From contig NZ_AXAP01000025.1 of NCBI RefSeq assembly GCF_000472865.1, positions 36,087-100,086 of the forward strand: a stretch of DNA of 64,000 nucleotides, given 5' to 3'. The notes under the pieces were generated by a model. It made no database searches. It was given only the letters and a program-made list of their open reading frames with translations, and had not been told where the DNA came from. Each line of letters opens with the position of its first letter. Position 1 is the stretch's first letter. The DNA comes from Bradyrhizobium elkanii WSM2783. GTDB taxonomy: Bacteria > Pseudomonadota > Alphaproteobacteria > Rhizobiales > Xanthobacteraceae. A program made the position numbers and the translations under genes. Below are positions 56,638-64,000 of this stretch, one piece after another.

Positions 56638-58065
56638 CTAGTGCTGCGTTTGGTTGTTGCGGTTGGGCTGCGGTTTCGCCCGGCTTTCGCGGTGCAAGAA
56701 GGCGACGCCTTGAATGCCGCCCTGCTTACCCTCGCTCTTGCCGATCTGCGGCGGACGTGGCGACTCGCCCCGGTTCGCCTGTGGCGCGCCATTCTTACCA
56801 CCTCGACGGCGGCGGCGGCGAGGGCCTTTTGCTGCCTGAGGTGATTCATTTCCTCTGGTCTGATGGGGGCGCTGAGCCGATCGTCCAGCCGCCCGATGTG
56901 GGGCGGCGGGAGCAGGCGCCTGCTCGCGACTGCCCGGTGTACGGCGATCTTCGCGCGGCAGCGCCACCCGGATCAGCCGTTCGATGTCGCGCAAGTATCC
57001 CATCTCCTCTGCGCCCGCGATCAGCGAGATTGCAACGCCGTCGGCGCCGGCGCGTGCGGTGCGGCCGATGCGGTGCACATAGGTCTCCGGCACGTTGGGC
57101 AGGTCGTAATTGACGACATGGCTGATGCCGTCGACGTCGATGCCGCGCGCGGCGATGTCGGTCGCGACCAAGGTGCGGATTTCGCCGGAACGAAATGCCG
57201 CCAGCGTGCGCTCGCGGTGATTCTGCGACTTGTTGCCGTGTATAGCGTTAGCCGCGATGCCGGCCTTCTCCAGCCCCTTCACCACCTTGTCGGCACCGTG
57301 CTTGGTGCGGGTGAACACCAGCGCGCGGTTGACCGGTTCCTGCTTCAGCAGTTGCGCCAGTATGGCGGGCTTGGCGGTGAAATCGACCTGGATGATGCGC
57401 TGCGTGACGCGCTCGGCGGTCGAGGACACCGGTGTTACCGCCACGCGGGCCGGACCACGCAGCATCGCTTCGGCGAGCTCGGCGATATCCTTCGGCATCG
57501 TCGCCGAGAAGAACAGCGTCTGTCGCTTCTGCGGCAGCTTGGCGACGATCTTCCTGATGTCGTTGATGAAGCCCATGTCGAGCATGCGGTCGGCTTCATC
57601 GAGCACCAGGAACTCGACCTGGTTGAGCTTCAGGCCGTTGCTCTGCACGAGGTCGAGCAGGCGGCCGGGGGTGGCCACCATGACTTCAACTCCCTGCATC
57701 ACCGAGCGGACCTGCCGGCCCATCGGCACGCCGCCGATCGCGAGCGCGGAAGAGAGGCGGATGTGGCGGCCATAGGCATTGAAGCTGTCGAGGATCTGCC
57801 CCGACAATTCGCGGGTCGGCGAGAGCACCAGCACGCGGCATGACTTCGGTTGCACCTTGGTGCGGTTCTCCAGCAGCCGGTTGAGGATCGGCAGCGCAAA
57901 GGAAGCGGTCTTGCCGGTGCCGGTTTGCGCTATGCCGATCACATCGCGGCCTTCGAGCGCGAGCGGAATGGTCTGGGCCTGGATCGGAGTGGGGGTGACG
58001 TAGTTCTCTTCCCGAAGCGCGCGGGCGATGGGATCGGCAAGGCCGAAATCCTGAAAGGAGGTCAA
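56638..58065 (-). CDS. rhlE: DEAD-box RNA helicase (RhlE-like)
   Basis: An ATP-dependent RNA helicase of 475 residues. Motif Q (FQDFGLADPIARAL), I (AQTGTGKTASFALP), II (VLDEADRMLDMGF), III (FSATMP), V (VATDIAARGIDV) and VI (HRIGRTARAG) are all present. The C-terminal 100 residues are basic and low-complexity (RRRRRRGGKNG), an RNA-binding tail. It is upstream of infA and cspA on the same strand, forming a translation and cold-response group. Confidence 0.94.
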   Translation of the reverse strand: MTSFQDFGLADPIARALREENYVTPTPIQAQTIPLALEGRDVIGIAQTGTGKTASFALPILNRLLENRTKVQPKSCRVLVLSPTRELSGQILDSFNAYGRHIRLSSALAIGGVPMGRQVRSVMQGVEVMVATPGRLLDLVQSNGLKLNQVEFLVLDEADRMLDMGFINDIRKIVAKLPQKRQTLFFSATMPKDIAELAEAMLRGPARVAVTPVSSTAERVTQRIIQVDFTAKPAILAQLLKQEPVNRALVFTRTKHGADKVVKGLEKAGIAANAIHGNKSQNHRERTLAAFRSGEIRTLVATDIAARGIDVDGISHVVNYDLPNVPETYVHRIGRTARAGADGVAISLIAGAEEMGYLRDIERLIRVALPREDRRTPGSREQAPAPAAPHRAAGRSAQRPHQTRGNESPQAAKGPRRRRRRGGKNGAPQANRGESPRPPQIGKSEGKQGGIQGVAFLHRESRAKPQPNRNNQTQH

Positions 58066-58461
58066 AAGGGAGGTCTTTCCATCAAAACGTCAGGCGCGCC
58101 GGCCATGTCGGCCGGGCGCGTGAGGGCATCAGTGATACCCGCGTGTTTGGGGCATCGGTGCTGTTGGCTGATCAAAGGCAAGCCAAAAGCCGCCGAGGCT
58201 GGTTGGAACCAAGGCGGCCTAGAACACGCAAGCTTGCGCCGACCCGGCGATTCGCGCGGGTCATGGCAGTCATATGGAACATGAACGCGGCACTTTCAAG
58301 GTAAACTCTCCTCGGATTGGGTCGGCCTCGGGAGCGAAGTTGCTATTGCAGGGGCCAGTCCGATGTCGCGACAGCGTCACAATTGGCTGCCGGAAATTTA
58401 GCCAGCTCGGTCTAACTGCTCAAAAAATGAACTGATTGCCGCTTTGGCATACATTTTTGTC

Positions 58462-58476
58462 GCCCAATAATTGGGC
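58462..58476. promoter_or_regulatory. 15-bp palindrome upstream of the urt sigma-54 promoter
   Basis: GCCCAAT-A-ATTGGGC, a perfect dyad about 75 bp upstream of the -24 box. Its place fits an enhancer or repressor site. It does not match the classical NtrC consensus (GCAC-N-rich-GTGC). The rest of 58066-58549 contains nothing I recognise. Confidence 0.35.
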
Positions 58477-58549
58477 TGCCGTTGTCTGCATTCTTCCTGA
58501 AACGCCAAATTGCGCTGCGCCAGCAGTGCCTTAAGCGGTGCCTCGACCG

Positions 58550-58565
58550 TGGCATGGTTCTTGCG
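58550..58565 (+). promoter_or_regulatory. Sigma-54 (RpoN) promoter of the urea transport operon
   Basis: TGGCAT-G-GTTC-TTGCG: the -24 GG and -12 GC are exactly 10 bp apart, an almost perfect match to TGGCAC-N5-TTGC. It is 71 bp upstream of the urtA ATG. This implies activation by an enhancer-binding protein such as NtrC under nitrogen limitation, as known for urea transporters in other bacteria. Confidence 0.85.
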
Positions 58566-58636
58566 ATTCCTTTTGTCGCAGGCGGCCGTGGGGCCGTTCG
58601 CATGCGTTCACGCCTGCGTCAGGGAGATGACATTTC

Positions 58637-59962
58637 ATGATCACACAGCTTACTCACGATATAGCAAGGCTGAGCCGCCGCGGCTGGCTCGCTGCCGCCG
58701 CAGGCCTGGTTTTGGGCTTGGCGTCGTCGCCATTTTCTCCGGCCAAAGCGGCCGACGACACCATCAAGGTCGGCGTCCTGCATTCACTCTCCGGCACCAT
58801 GGCCATCAGCGAGACCACGCTGAAGGATACGATTCTCTTCCTGATCGACGAGCAGAACAAGAAAGGCGGCGTGCTCGGCAAGAAGCTCGAGGCTGTCGTC
58901 GTCGATCCCGCATCGAACTGGCCGCTGTTCGCGGAAAAGGCGCGCGAGCTCATCACCAAGGACAAGGTCGCGGTCGTGTTCGGCTGCTGGACCTCGGTGT
59001 CGCGCAAATCCGTGCTCCCGGTGTTCAAGGAGCTGAACAACATCCTGTTCTACCCCGTGCAGTATGAGGGCGAAGAGTCCGAGCGCAACGTGTTCTACAC
59101 CGGCGCCGCTCCGAACCAGCAGGCGATCCCCGCGGTCGACTACCTGATGAAGGACGAGAAGGTGAAGCGCTGGGTGCTGGCGGGCACCGACTACGTCTAT
59201 CCGCGCACCACCAACAAGATCCTGGAAGCCTACTTGAAGTCGAAGGGCGTCAAGCAGGAAGATATCATGATCAATTACACGCCGTTCGGTCATAGCGACT
59301 GGCAGACGATCGTGGCCGACATCAAGAAGTTCGGCTCGGCCGGCAAGAAGACGGCGGTGGTCTCCACCATCAACGGCGACGCCAACGTTCCATTCTACAA
59401 GGAGCTCGGCAACCAGGGTATCAAGGCGACCGACATCCCGGTGGTCGCGTTCTCGGTCGGTGAGGAAGAACTCGCCGGCATTGACACCAAGCCGCTGGTC
59501 GGCCATCTCGCCGCCTGGAACTACTTCGAGTCGATCAAGACGCCCGCCAACGAGAAGTTCATCAAGGACTGGCAGGCCTACACCAAGAATCCGAAGCGCG
59601 TGACCAACGACCCGATGGAAGCGTACTACATCGGCTTCAACATGTGGGTGAAGGCGGTCGAGAAGGTGAAGTCGACCGATCCGGACAAGGTGATCGACGC
59701 GCTGCCCGGCATCGAAGCGCCGAACCTGACCGGCGGTGTCTCCAAGATGCTGCCGAACCACCACATCACCAAGCCGGTGTTCATCGGCGAGATCAAGGGC
59801 AACGGCCAGTTCGACGTGGTGTGGAAGACTCCCGGCCTCGTCGCGGGCGATGCCTGGTCGAAGGAGCTCGAAGGCTCCAGGGACCTGATCGGCGATTGGG
59901 TCGGCAAGAAGTGCGGCAACTGGAACACCAAGACCAACAAGTGCGGCGGTCAGGGCTCCTGA
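58637..59962 (+). CDS. urtA: Urea ABC transporter substrate-binding protein
   Basis: Periplasmic urea receptor, 441 residues. The signal (residues about 1-38) contains SRRGWLAAAAG, a twin-arginine-like motif, and ends Ala-Lys-Ala-Ala. The family-1 leucine-binding-type fold shows the UrtA text IKVGVLHSLSGTMAISE, FGCWTSVSRKSVLPVFKE and FYPVQYEGEE. ATG 58637. The operon leader has a sigma-54 promoter. A hairpin separates it from urtB. Confidence 0.96.
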   Translation: MITQLTHDIARLSRRGWLAAAAGLVLGLASSPFSPAKAADDTIKVGVLHSLSGTMAISETTLKDTILFLIDEQNKKGGVLGKKLEAVVVDPASNWPLFAEKARELITKDKVAVVFGCWTSVSRKSVLPVFKELNNILFYPVQYEGEESERNVFYTGAAPNQQAIPAVDYLMKDEKVKRWVLAGTDYVYPRTTNKILEAYLKSKGVKQEDIMINYTPFGHSDWQTIVADIKKFGSAGKKTAVVSTINGDANVPFYKELGNQGIKATDIPVVAFSVGEEELAGIDTKPLVGHLAAWNYFESIKTPANEKFIKDWQAYTKNPKRVTNDPMEAYYIGFNMWVKAVEKVKSTDPDKVIDALPGIEAPNLTGGVSKMLPNHHITKPVFIGEIKGNGQFDVVWKTPGLVAGDAWSKELEGSRDLIGDWVGKKCGNWNTKTNKCGGQGS

Positions 59963-59997
59963 TCTGATCCGTTCATTCAACAACCTTCCAAGAGACT

Positions 59998-60028
59998 GGA
60001 GAAGGCGGCGGTGTTCGTCGCCTTCTCC
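59998..60028 (+). terminator. Hairpin between urtA and urtB
   Basis: A perfect 10-bp stem GGAGAAGGCG (59998-60007) with CGCCTTCTCC (60019-60028), 35 bp after the urtA stop and without a T-tract. It is likely a processing or attenuating stem-loop that keeps the receptor transcript more abundant than that for the permeases. Confidence 0.6.
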
Positions 60029-60053
60029 TCACCACTCCTGCCGGGGTCGTCAC

Positions 60054-61667
60054 GTGTTTGGTTATTTTCTTGAGCGTTTTCGCGCGCTCGTTCTTTCAGT
60101 CCTGCTGATTGCTTGCTTCGCGCTGCCCGCCTTCGCGGGCCCGTTCGAGGATGCGGTCGCCAAGTTCGCCAATGACGAATTTTCCGATACCGCGGAAGCG
60201 ATCGAGGCGGTCGCAAGCTCGGGCAATCCGCTCGCCTTCCCGATCATCTCGGCGCTCCAGGAGGAGCGGCTGTCGGCCGATCCTGAGAGCAAGAAAGTCT
60301 TCATCACGCAGGCAGACGGCAAGATCATCGATGCCGCCACCGGCGCTGTGGTCGACAAGCTGCCGGACAATGCGGCGTCCGTCCGTCTCAACAACCGCCT
60401 GCGCCGCACGGTCGAGGCCGCGCTTGGCAGCCTGACGCTGCTCTCGCCCGACCCGGCGAAGCGCGTCGCTGCCGCGCAATCCGTCTTCAAGAGCCATGAC
60501 GAGAACGCGCTTCCCGTGGTGGAGGGCGCGCTCGCGAAGGAGACCGACAAGGCGGCCAAGCAGGCGTTCACCGAGGCCCGTGCAGCGATCATCCTGTTCA
60601 AGTCTGACGCCTCCGATAACGACAAGCTCGATGCTGTCGCGGTCATCAAGGCCCGCGGCGACCAGGAAGCGCTGGCGCTACTCACCAGCGCCGGCTCCGA
60701 CCAGCCGCCGCTGGTGGCGCAGGCCATCACCGGCGCGATCTCCTCGATCCAGAGCAATCTTGCGATGTGGTCGGCGGTGCAGAACGCCTGGTATGGTCTC
60801 TCGCTTGGCTCGGTGCTGCTGCTGGCCGCAATCGGGCTTGCCATCACCTTCGGCGTGATGGGCGTCATCAACATGGCGCATGGCGAGATGGTGATGATAG
60901 GCGCCTACACCACCTTCGTGGTGCAGGAGGTGATTCGCACGCGTTACCCCGGCCTGTTCGACTATTCACTCCTGATCGCCGTGCCGCTGGCCTTCCTGGT
61001 CGCGGGCGGGATTGGCGTTGCGATCGAGCGCAGCATCATCCGCTTCCTCTACGGCCGTCCGCTGGAAACGCTGCTGGCGACATGGGGCCTGTCGCTGGTG
61101 CTGCAGCAGGCGGTGCGCACAATGTTCGGCCCGACCAACCGCGAGGTCGGCAACCCCTCATGGATGAGCGGCGCGTTCGAGCTTGGCCAGATCACCATCA
61201 CCTATAACCGGCTCTGGATTCTCTGCTTCACGCTGGCGGTGTTCGTGATCCTGCTCGCGATGCTGGGCTACACCGCGCTCGGGCTCGAGATGCGCGCGGT
61301 GACCCAGAACCGCCGCATGGCCGCCTCGATGGGCATTGCCACCTCGCGCGTCGACGCGCTGACCTTCGGCCTCGGTTCGGGGATTGCCGGCATCGCCGGT
61401 GTCGCACTGTCGCAGATCGACAATGTCAGCCCCAATCTCGGCCAGAGCTACATCATCGACAGTTTCATGGTCGTCGTGTTCGGCGGCGTCGGCAATCTCT
61501 GGGGCACGCTGGTCGGCGCCTTCACGTTGGGGATCGCCAACAAGTTCCTGGAGCCGGTCGCCGGTGCCGTGCTTGGCAAGATCGCCATCCTGGTCCTGAT
61601 CATCCTGTTCATCCAGAAGCGGCCGCGCGGCCTGTTCGCGCTGAAAGGGCGGGCGGTGGAAGCATGA
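60054..61667 (+). CDS. urtB: Urea ABC transporter permease UrtB
   Basis: A 537-residue permease. It has a signal-like start (about residues 1-28), a periplasmic domain typical of UrtB (about 29-235), then the LivH-like membrane part (about 245-530; GVINMAHGEMVMIGAYT, RAVTQNRRMAASMGIATSRVD, FMVVVFGGVGNLWGTL). GTG 60054. The stop overlaps the urtC start by 4 bp (ATGA). Confidence 0.95.
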   Translation: MFGYFLERFRALVLSVLLIACFALPAFAGPFEDAVAKFANDEFSDTAEAIEAVASSGNPLAFPIISALQEERLSADPESKKVFITQADGKIIDAATGAVVDKLPDNAASVRLNNRLRRTVEAALGSLTLLSPDPAKRVAAAQSVFKSHDENALPVVEGALAKETDKAAKQAFTEARAAIILFKSDASDNDKLDAVAVIKARGDQEALALLTSAGSDQPPLVAQAITGAISSIQSNLAMWSAVQNAWYGLSLGSVLLLAAIGLAITFGVMGVINMAHGEMVMIGAYTTFVVQEVIRTRYPGLFDYSLLIAVPLAFLVAGGIGVAIERSIIRFLYGRPLETLLATWGLSLVLQQAVRTMFGPTNREVGNPSWMSGAFELGQITITYNRLWILCFTLAVFVILLAMLGYTALGLEMRAVTQNRRMAASMGIATSRVDALTFGLGSGIAGIAGVALSQIDNVSPNLGQSYIIDSFMVVVFGGVGNLWGTLVGAFTLGIANKFLEPVAGAVLGKIAILVLIILFIQKRPRGLFALKGRAVEA

Positions 61668-62839
61668 GCGCGCATATCCTCACCCGCTCGCTGGACCGCG
61701 CCGCGACCGCCTTCATCCTGATCGTCGCGGCCGTCGGCATCCTGGTCCCGTTGTCCAACCTGTTGCTGCCGCAGGGCTCGTTCCTGCAGGTGCCGACCTA
61801 TCTGGTCGCGCTGTGGGGCAAATATGTCTGCTACGCCATCCTCGCGCTCTCCATCGATTTGATCTGGGGCTATTGCGGCATCCTCTCGCTCGGCCACGGC
61901 GCCTTCTTCGCGCTCGGCGGCTACGCCATGGGCATGTATCTGATGCGCCAGATCGGCAGCCGCGGCGTCTACGGCAATCCGATCCTGCCCGACTTCATGG
62001 TGTTCCTGAACTGGGACAAGCTGCCCTGGTACTGGTACGGCTTCGATATGTTCCCCTTCGCCGCCTTGATGGTGCTGGTGGTGCCGGGCCTGCTCGCCTT
62101 CTGCTTCGGCTGGCTCGCCTTCCGCTCCCGCGTCACCGGGGTCTATCTCTCGATCATCACCCAGGCGATGACCTATGCGCTGCTGCTTGCCTTCTTCCGC
62201 AATGATTTCGGCTTCGGCGGCAACAACGGCCTGACCGACTTCAAGGACATCCTGGGCTTCAACGTCCAGGCCGACGGCACCCGCGCCGCTTTGTTCGCGC
62301 TGAGCTGCCTAGCGCTGATCATCGGCTTTTTGATCTGCCGGGCGATCGTGACCTCGAAGCTCGGCAAGGTCTTGATCGCAGTGCGCGATGCCGAAAGCCG
62401 CACCCGCTTCCTCGGCTATCGCGTCGAATCCTACAAGCTGTTCGTGTTCACGCTGTCGGCCTGCATGGCCGGCGTTGCGGGCGCGCTTTATGTGCCGCAG
62501 GTCGGCATCATCAATCCGAGCGAATTCGCGCCGGGCAATTCAATTGAGGCGGTGATCTGGGTCGCCGTCGGCGGCCGCGGCACGCTGGTCGGCGCTGCGC
62601 TTGGCGCCGTCGTCGTCAACTATGCCAAGACGTTCTTCACCTCAGGGCCACTCGCGCCGTACTGGCTGTTCATGCTGGGCGCGCTGTTCATCCTGGTGAC
62701 GCTGCTGCTGCCGAAGGGCATCGTCGGCACCTTCAATTCCTGGTGGGAGCCATGGAGGGCGCAGCGCGTCGCGGCCGTGGAAAGCGCCGCGCGCGAGGAC
62801 GGCATCAGCGAACCCAATTCGGCGGAGCAGGCGCAATGA
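61664..62839 (+). CDS. urtC: Urea ABC transporter permease UrtC
   Basis: A LivM-like permease, 391 residues, with about ten membrane helices. Family text includes CYAILALSIDLIWGYCGILSLGHGAFFALGGYAMG, LIAVRDAESRTRFLGY and VAVGGRGTLVGAALGAVVVNYAKT. Overlaps urtB and urtD by 4 bp each, so the four genes are translated in tandem. Confidence 0.95.
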   Translation: MSAHILTRSLDRAATAFILIVAAVGILVPLSNLLLPQGSFLQVPTYLVALWGKYVCYAILALSIDLIWGYCGILSLGHGAFFALGGYAMGMYLMRQIGSRGVYGNPILPDFMVFLNWDKLPWYWYGFDMFPFAALMVLVVPGLLAFCFGWLAFRSRVTGVYLSIITQAMTYALLLAFFRNDFGFGGNNGLTDFKDILGFNVQADGTRAALFALSCLALIIGFLICRAIVTSKLGKVLIAVRDAESRTRFLGYRVESYKLFVFTLSACMAGVAGALYVPQVGIINPSEFAPGNSIEAVIWVAVGGRGTLVGAALGAVVVNYAKTFFTSGPLAPYWLFMLGALFILVTLLLPKGIVGTFNSWWEPWRAQRVAAVESAAREDGISEPNSAEQAQ

Positions 62840-63597
62840 ACGTGATGGATACCCGTGCCACGTCCGCGATGCTCTATCTCGATGGCGTGCACGTTTCCTT
62901 CGACGGCTTCCACGCCATCAACAACCTCTCGCTCGCGCTCGAGCCCGGCGAGATGCGCGCCATCATCGGCCCGAACGGCGCCGGCAAGACCACGATGATG
63001 GACATCATCACCGGCAAGACCAAGCCGGATGAAGGCACCGTGCTGTTCGACGGGGTCACCGACCTGACCCGGCTGGACGAGACCCGCATCGCCGAGCTCG
63101 GTATCGGCCGCAAATTCCAGAAGCCGACGGTGTTCGAAAGCCAGACCGTGCAGGACAATCTCCTGCTCGCGCTCAATGTCGACCACAGCGTGCGCGGCAC
63201 GCTGTTCTGGCGCGAGAGCAGGGCCGAGACCGAGCGCATCCAGAAAGTGCTGGAGACCATCCGTCTGACCGACGCGCGCAACCGTCTCGCCGGCAGCCTG
63301 TCGCACGGCCAGAAACAGTGGCTGGAGATCGGCATGCTGCTGGCGCAGGATCCGAAGCTGCTATTGGTCGACGAGCCCGTTGCCGGAATGACCGATGTCG
63401 AGACTCACCAGACCGCGGAGCTGCTCAAGGAGATCAACAAGGACCATACCATCATGGTGGTCGAGCACGACATGACCTTCGTGCGCGAGCTCGGCGTCAA
63501 GGTGACCTGCCTGCATGAAGGCACGGTGCTGGCGGAGGGGAGCATCGACCAGGTGTCGTCGAACGAGCGGGTTGTCGAAGTGTATCTGGGTAGGTGA
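62836..63597 (+). CDS. urtD: Urea ABC transporter ATP-binding protein UrtD
   Basis: A LivG-type ATPase, 253 residues from ATG 62836 (overlapping the urtC stop). Walker A GPNGAGKTTMMD, Q-loop KFQKPTVFE, signature LSHGQKQWLEIGMLLAQ (the usual UrtD form of LSGGQ), Walker B LLLVDEPVAGM and H-loop VVEHDMTF. The longer open frame starts inside urtC and is not the real gene. Followed by urtE after 3 bp. Confidence 0.95.
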   Translation: MNVMDTRATSAMLYLDGVHVSFDGFHAINNLSLALEPGEMRAIIGPNGAGKTTMMDIITGKTKPDEGTVLFDGVTDLTRLDETRIAELGIGRKFQKPTVFESQTVQDNLLLALNVDHSVRGTLFWRESRAETERIQKVLETIRLTDARNRLAGSLSHGQKQWLEIGMLLAQDPKLLLVDEPVAGMTDVETHQTAELLKEINKDHTIMVVEHDMTFVRELGVKVTCLHEGTVLAEGSIDQVSSNERVVEVYLGR

Positions 63598-63600
63598 GCG

Positions 63601-64000
63601 ATGTTGAAGGTCGAGAACATCAACCTTTTCTATGGCGCAGCGCAGGCGCTACGCGGCGTCTCGCTGTCGGCCGAACCCGGCAAGGTCACCTGCGTGCTCG
63701 GGCGCAACGGCGTCGGCAAGACCTCGCTGCTTCGCGCGATGGTCGGCCAATATCCGATCGCGTCGGGCTCTATCGAGTTCGACGGCAGCGACATCACCGG
63801 TTTGAGGCCGTATGAGCGCGCGCGGCGCGGCATCGGCTTCGTGCCGCAGGGCCGCGAGATCTTTCCGCTGCTGACGGTGGAGGAAAATCTCAAGACCGGC
63901 TTCGGTCCGCTCAAGCGCGAGAACCGCTTCATCCCGGACGACGTGTTCTCGCTGTTTCCGGTGCTGCAATCGATGCTCGGCCGCCGCGGCGGCGACCTCT
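63601..64000 (+). CDS. urtE: Urea ABC transporter ATP-binding protein UrtE (cut by window end)
   Basis: A LivF-type ATPase; the first 133 codons are inside the window. Walker A GRNGVGKTSLLRAM is near residues 36-49, with Q-loop GFVPQGREIFP. It is the last member of the urtABCDE set; the ATG is at 63601, 3 bp after urtD. Urease genes often follow but are beyond the window. Confidence 0.94.
   Translation, partial: MLKVENINLFYGAAQALRGVSLSAEPGKVTCVLGRNGVGKTSLLRAMVGQYPIASGSIEFDGSDITGLRPYERARRGIGFVPQGREIFPLLTVEENLKTGFGPLKRENRFIPDDVFSLFPVLQSMLGRRGGDL

Overview
The window is a gene-dense, GC-rich chromosomal segment of an alphaproteobacterium that looks like Bradyrhizobium or a close relative. The pointers are a membrane-anchored CycM-type cytochrome c, a long IF-1 with a basic tail, a fused CysN/CysC, two TAT-exported YejA proteins with YejBEF, a complete Tad/Cpa pilus locus, and several families of short interspersed palindromic repeats of the kind scattered through Bradyrhizobium genomes. 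There are no rRNA or tRNA genes, no CRISPR array, no transposase and no phage genes. Most of it is housekeeping and transport DNA, not an accessory island.

Layout. (1) 0.5-7.1 kb is a cell-envelope and stress cluster: a holin-like membrane protein, DUF883, an AI-2E family transporter, an L,D-transpeptidase, DUF2865, a chemotaxis receptor, a tiny Thivi_2564-type membrane protein and CsbD. Five leaders here carry GGAAC-N16/17-(C/A)GTT, the promoter form of the alphaproteobacterial general stress sigma factor EcfG; three are perfect. (2) 7.1-9.3 kb: malate synthase G. (3) 9.6-21.3 kb: assimilatory sulfate reduction and uptake, with cysNC-cysD divergent from cysG-DUF2849-cysI-DUF934-cysH, then sbp-cysT-cysW-cysA. 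(4) 21.5-24.0 kb: a CAP-domain lipoprotein, a patatin-like phospholipase and 3-hydroxybutyrate dehydrogenase. (5) 24.3-29.1 kb: metF-metH. (6) 29.5-33.0 kb: a luciferase-like monooxygenase, pheA, kdsB and cycM. (7) 33.2-40.9 kb: yejA1-yejA2-yejB-yejE-yejF. (8) 41.2-43.4 kb: an M17 aminopeptidase overlapping an NlpC/P60 hydrolase. (9) 43.6-55.8 kb: the Tad (Flp) pilus locus. (10) 55.8-58.1 kb: rhlE-like helicase, infA and cspA. (11) 58.6 kb to the end: urtABCDE urea transport, cut off inside urtE and preceded by an excellent sigma-54 promoter.

How it works together. The sulfur genes give uptake, activation to APS and PAPS, reduction of APS by an iron-sulfur type CysH, and sulfite reduction with siroheme made by CysG. 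MetF and MetH use homocysteine downstream of that. The Tad locus has prepilin, peptidase, secretin, ATPases, platform proteins and pseudopilins, so it can plausibly build a working Flp pilus. Urea uptake appears to be under nitrogen control.

I did not find a clearly undescribed system. The signals most worth pursuing are the EcfG-promoter cluster in the first 7 kb, the sigma-54 promoter of urt, the paired dyads between cysD and cysG, a palindrome in the glcB leader, an orphan secretin N-domain protein and a small membrane ORF in the Tad locus, a Cys/His tail on MetH, and several structured repeat families. All functions are inferred from sequence recognition; no database search was run.
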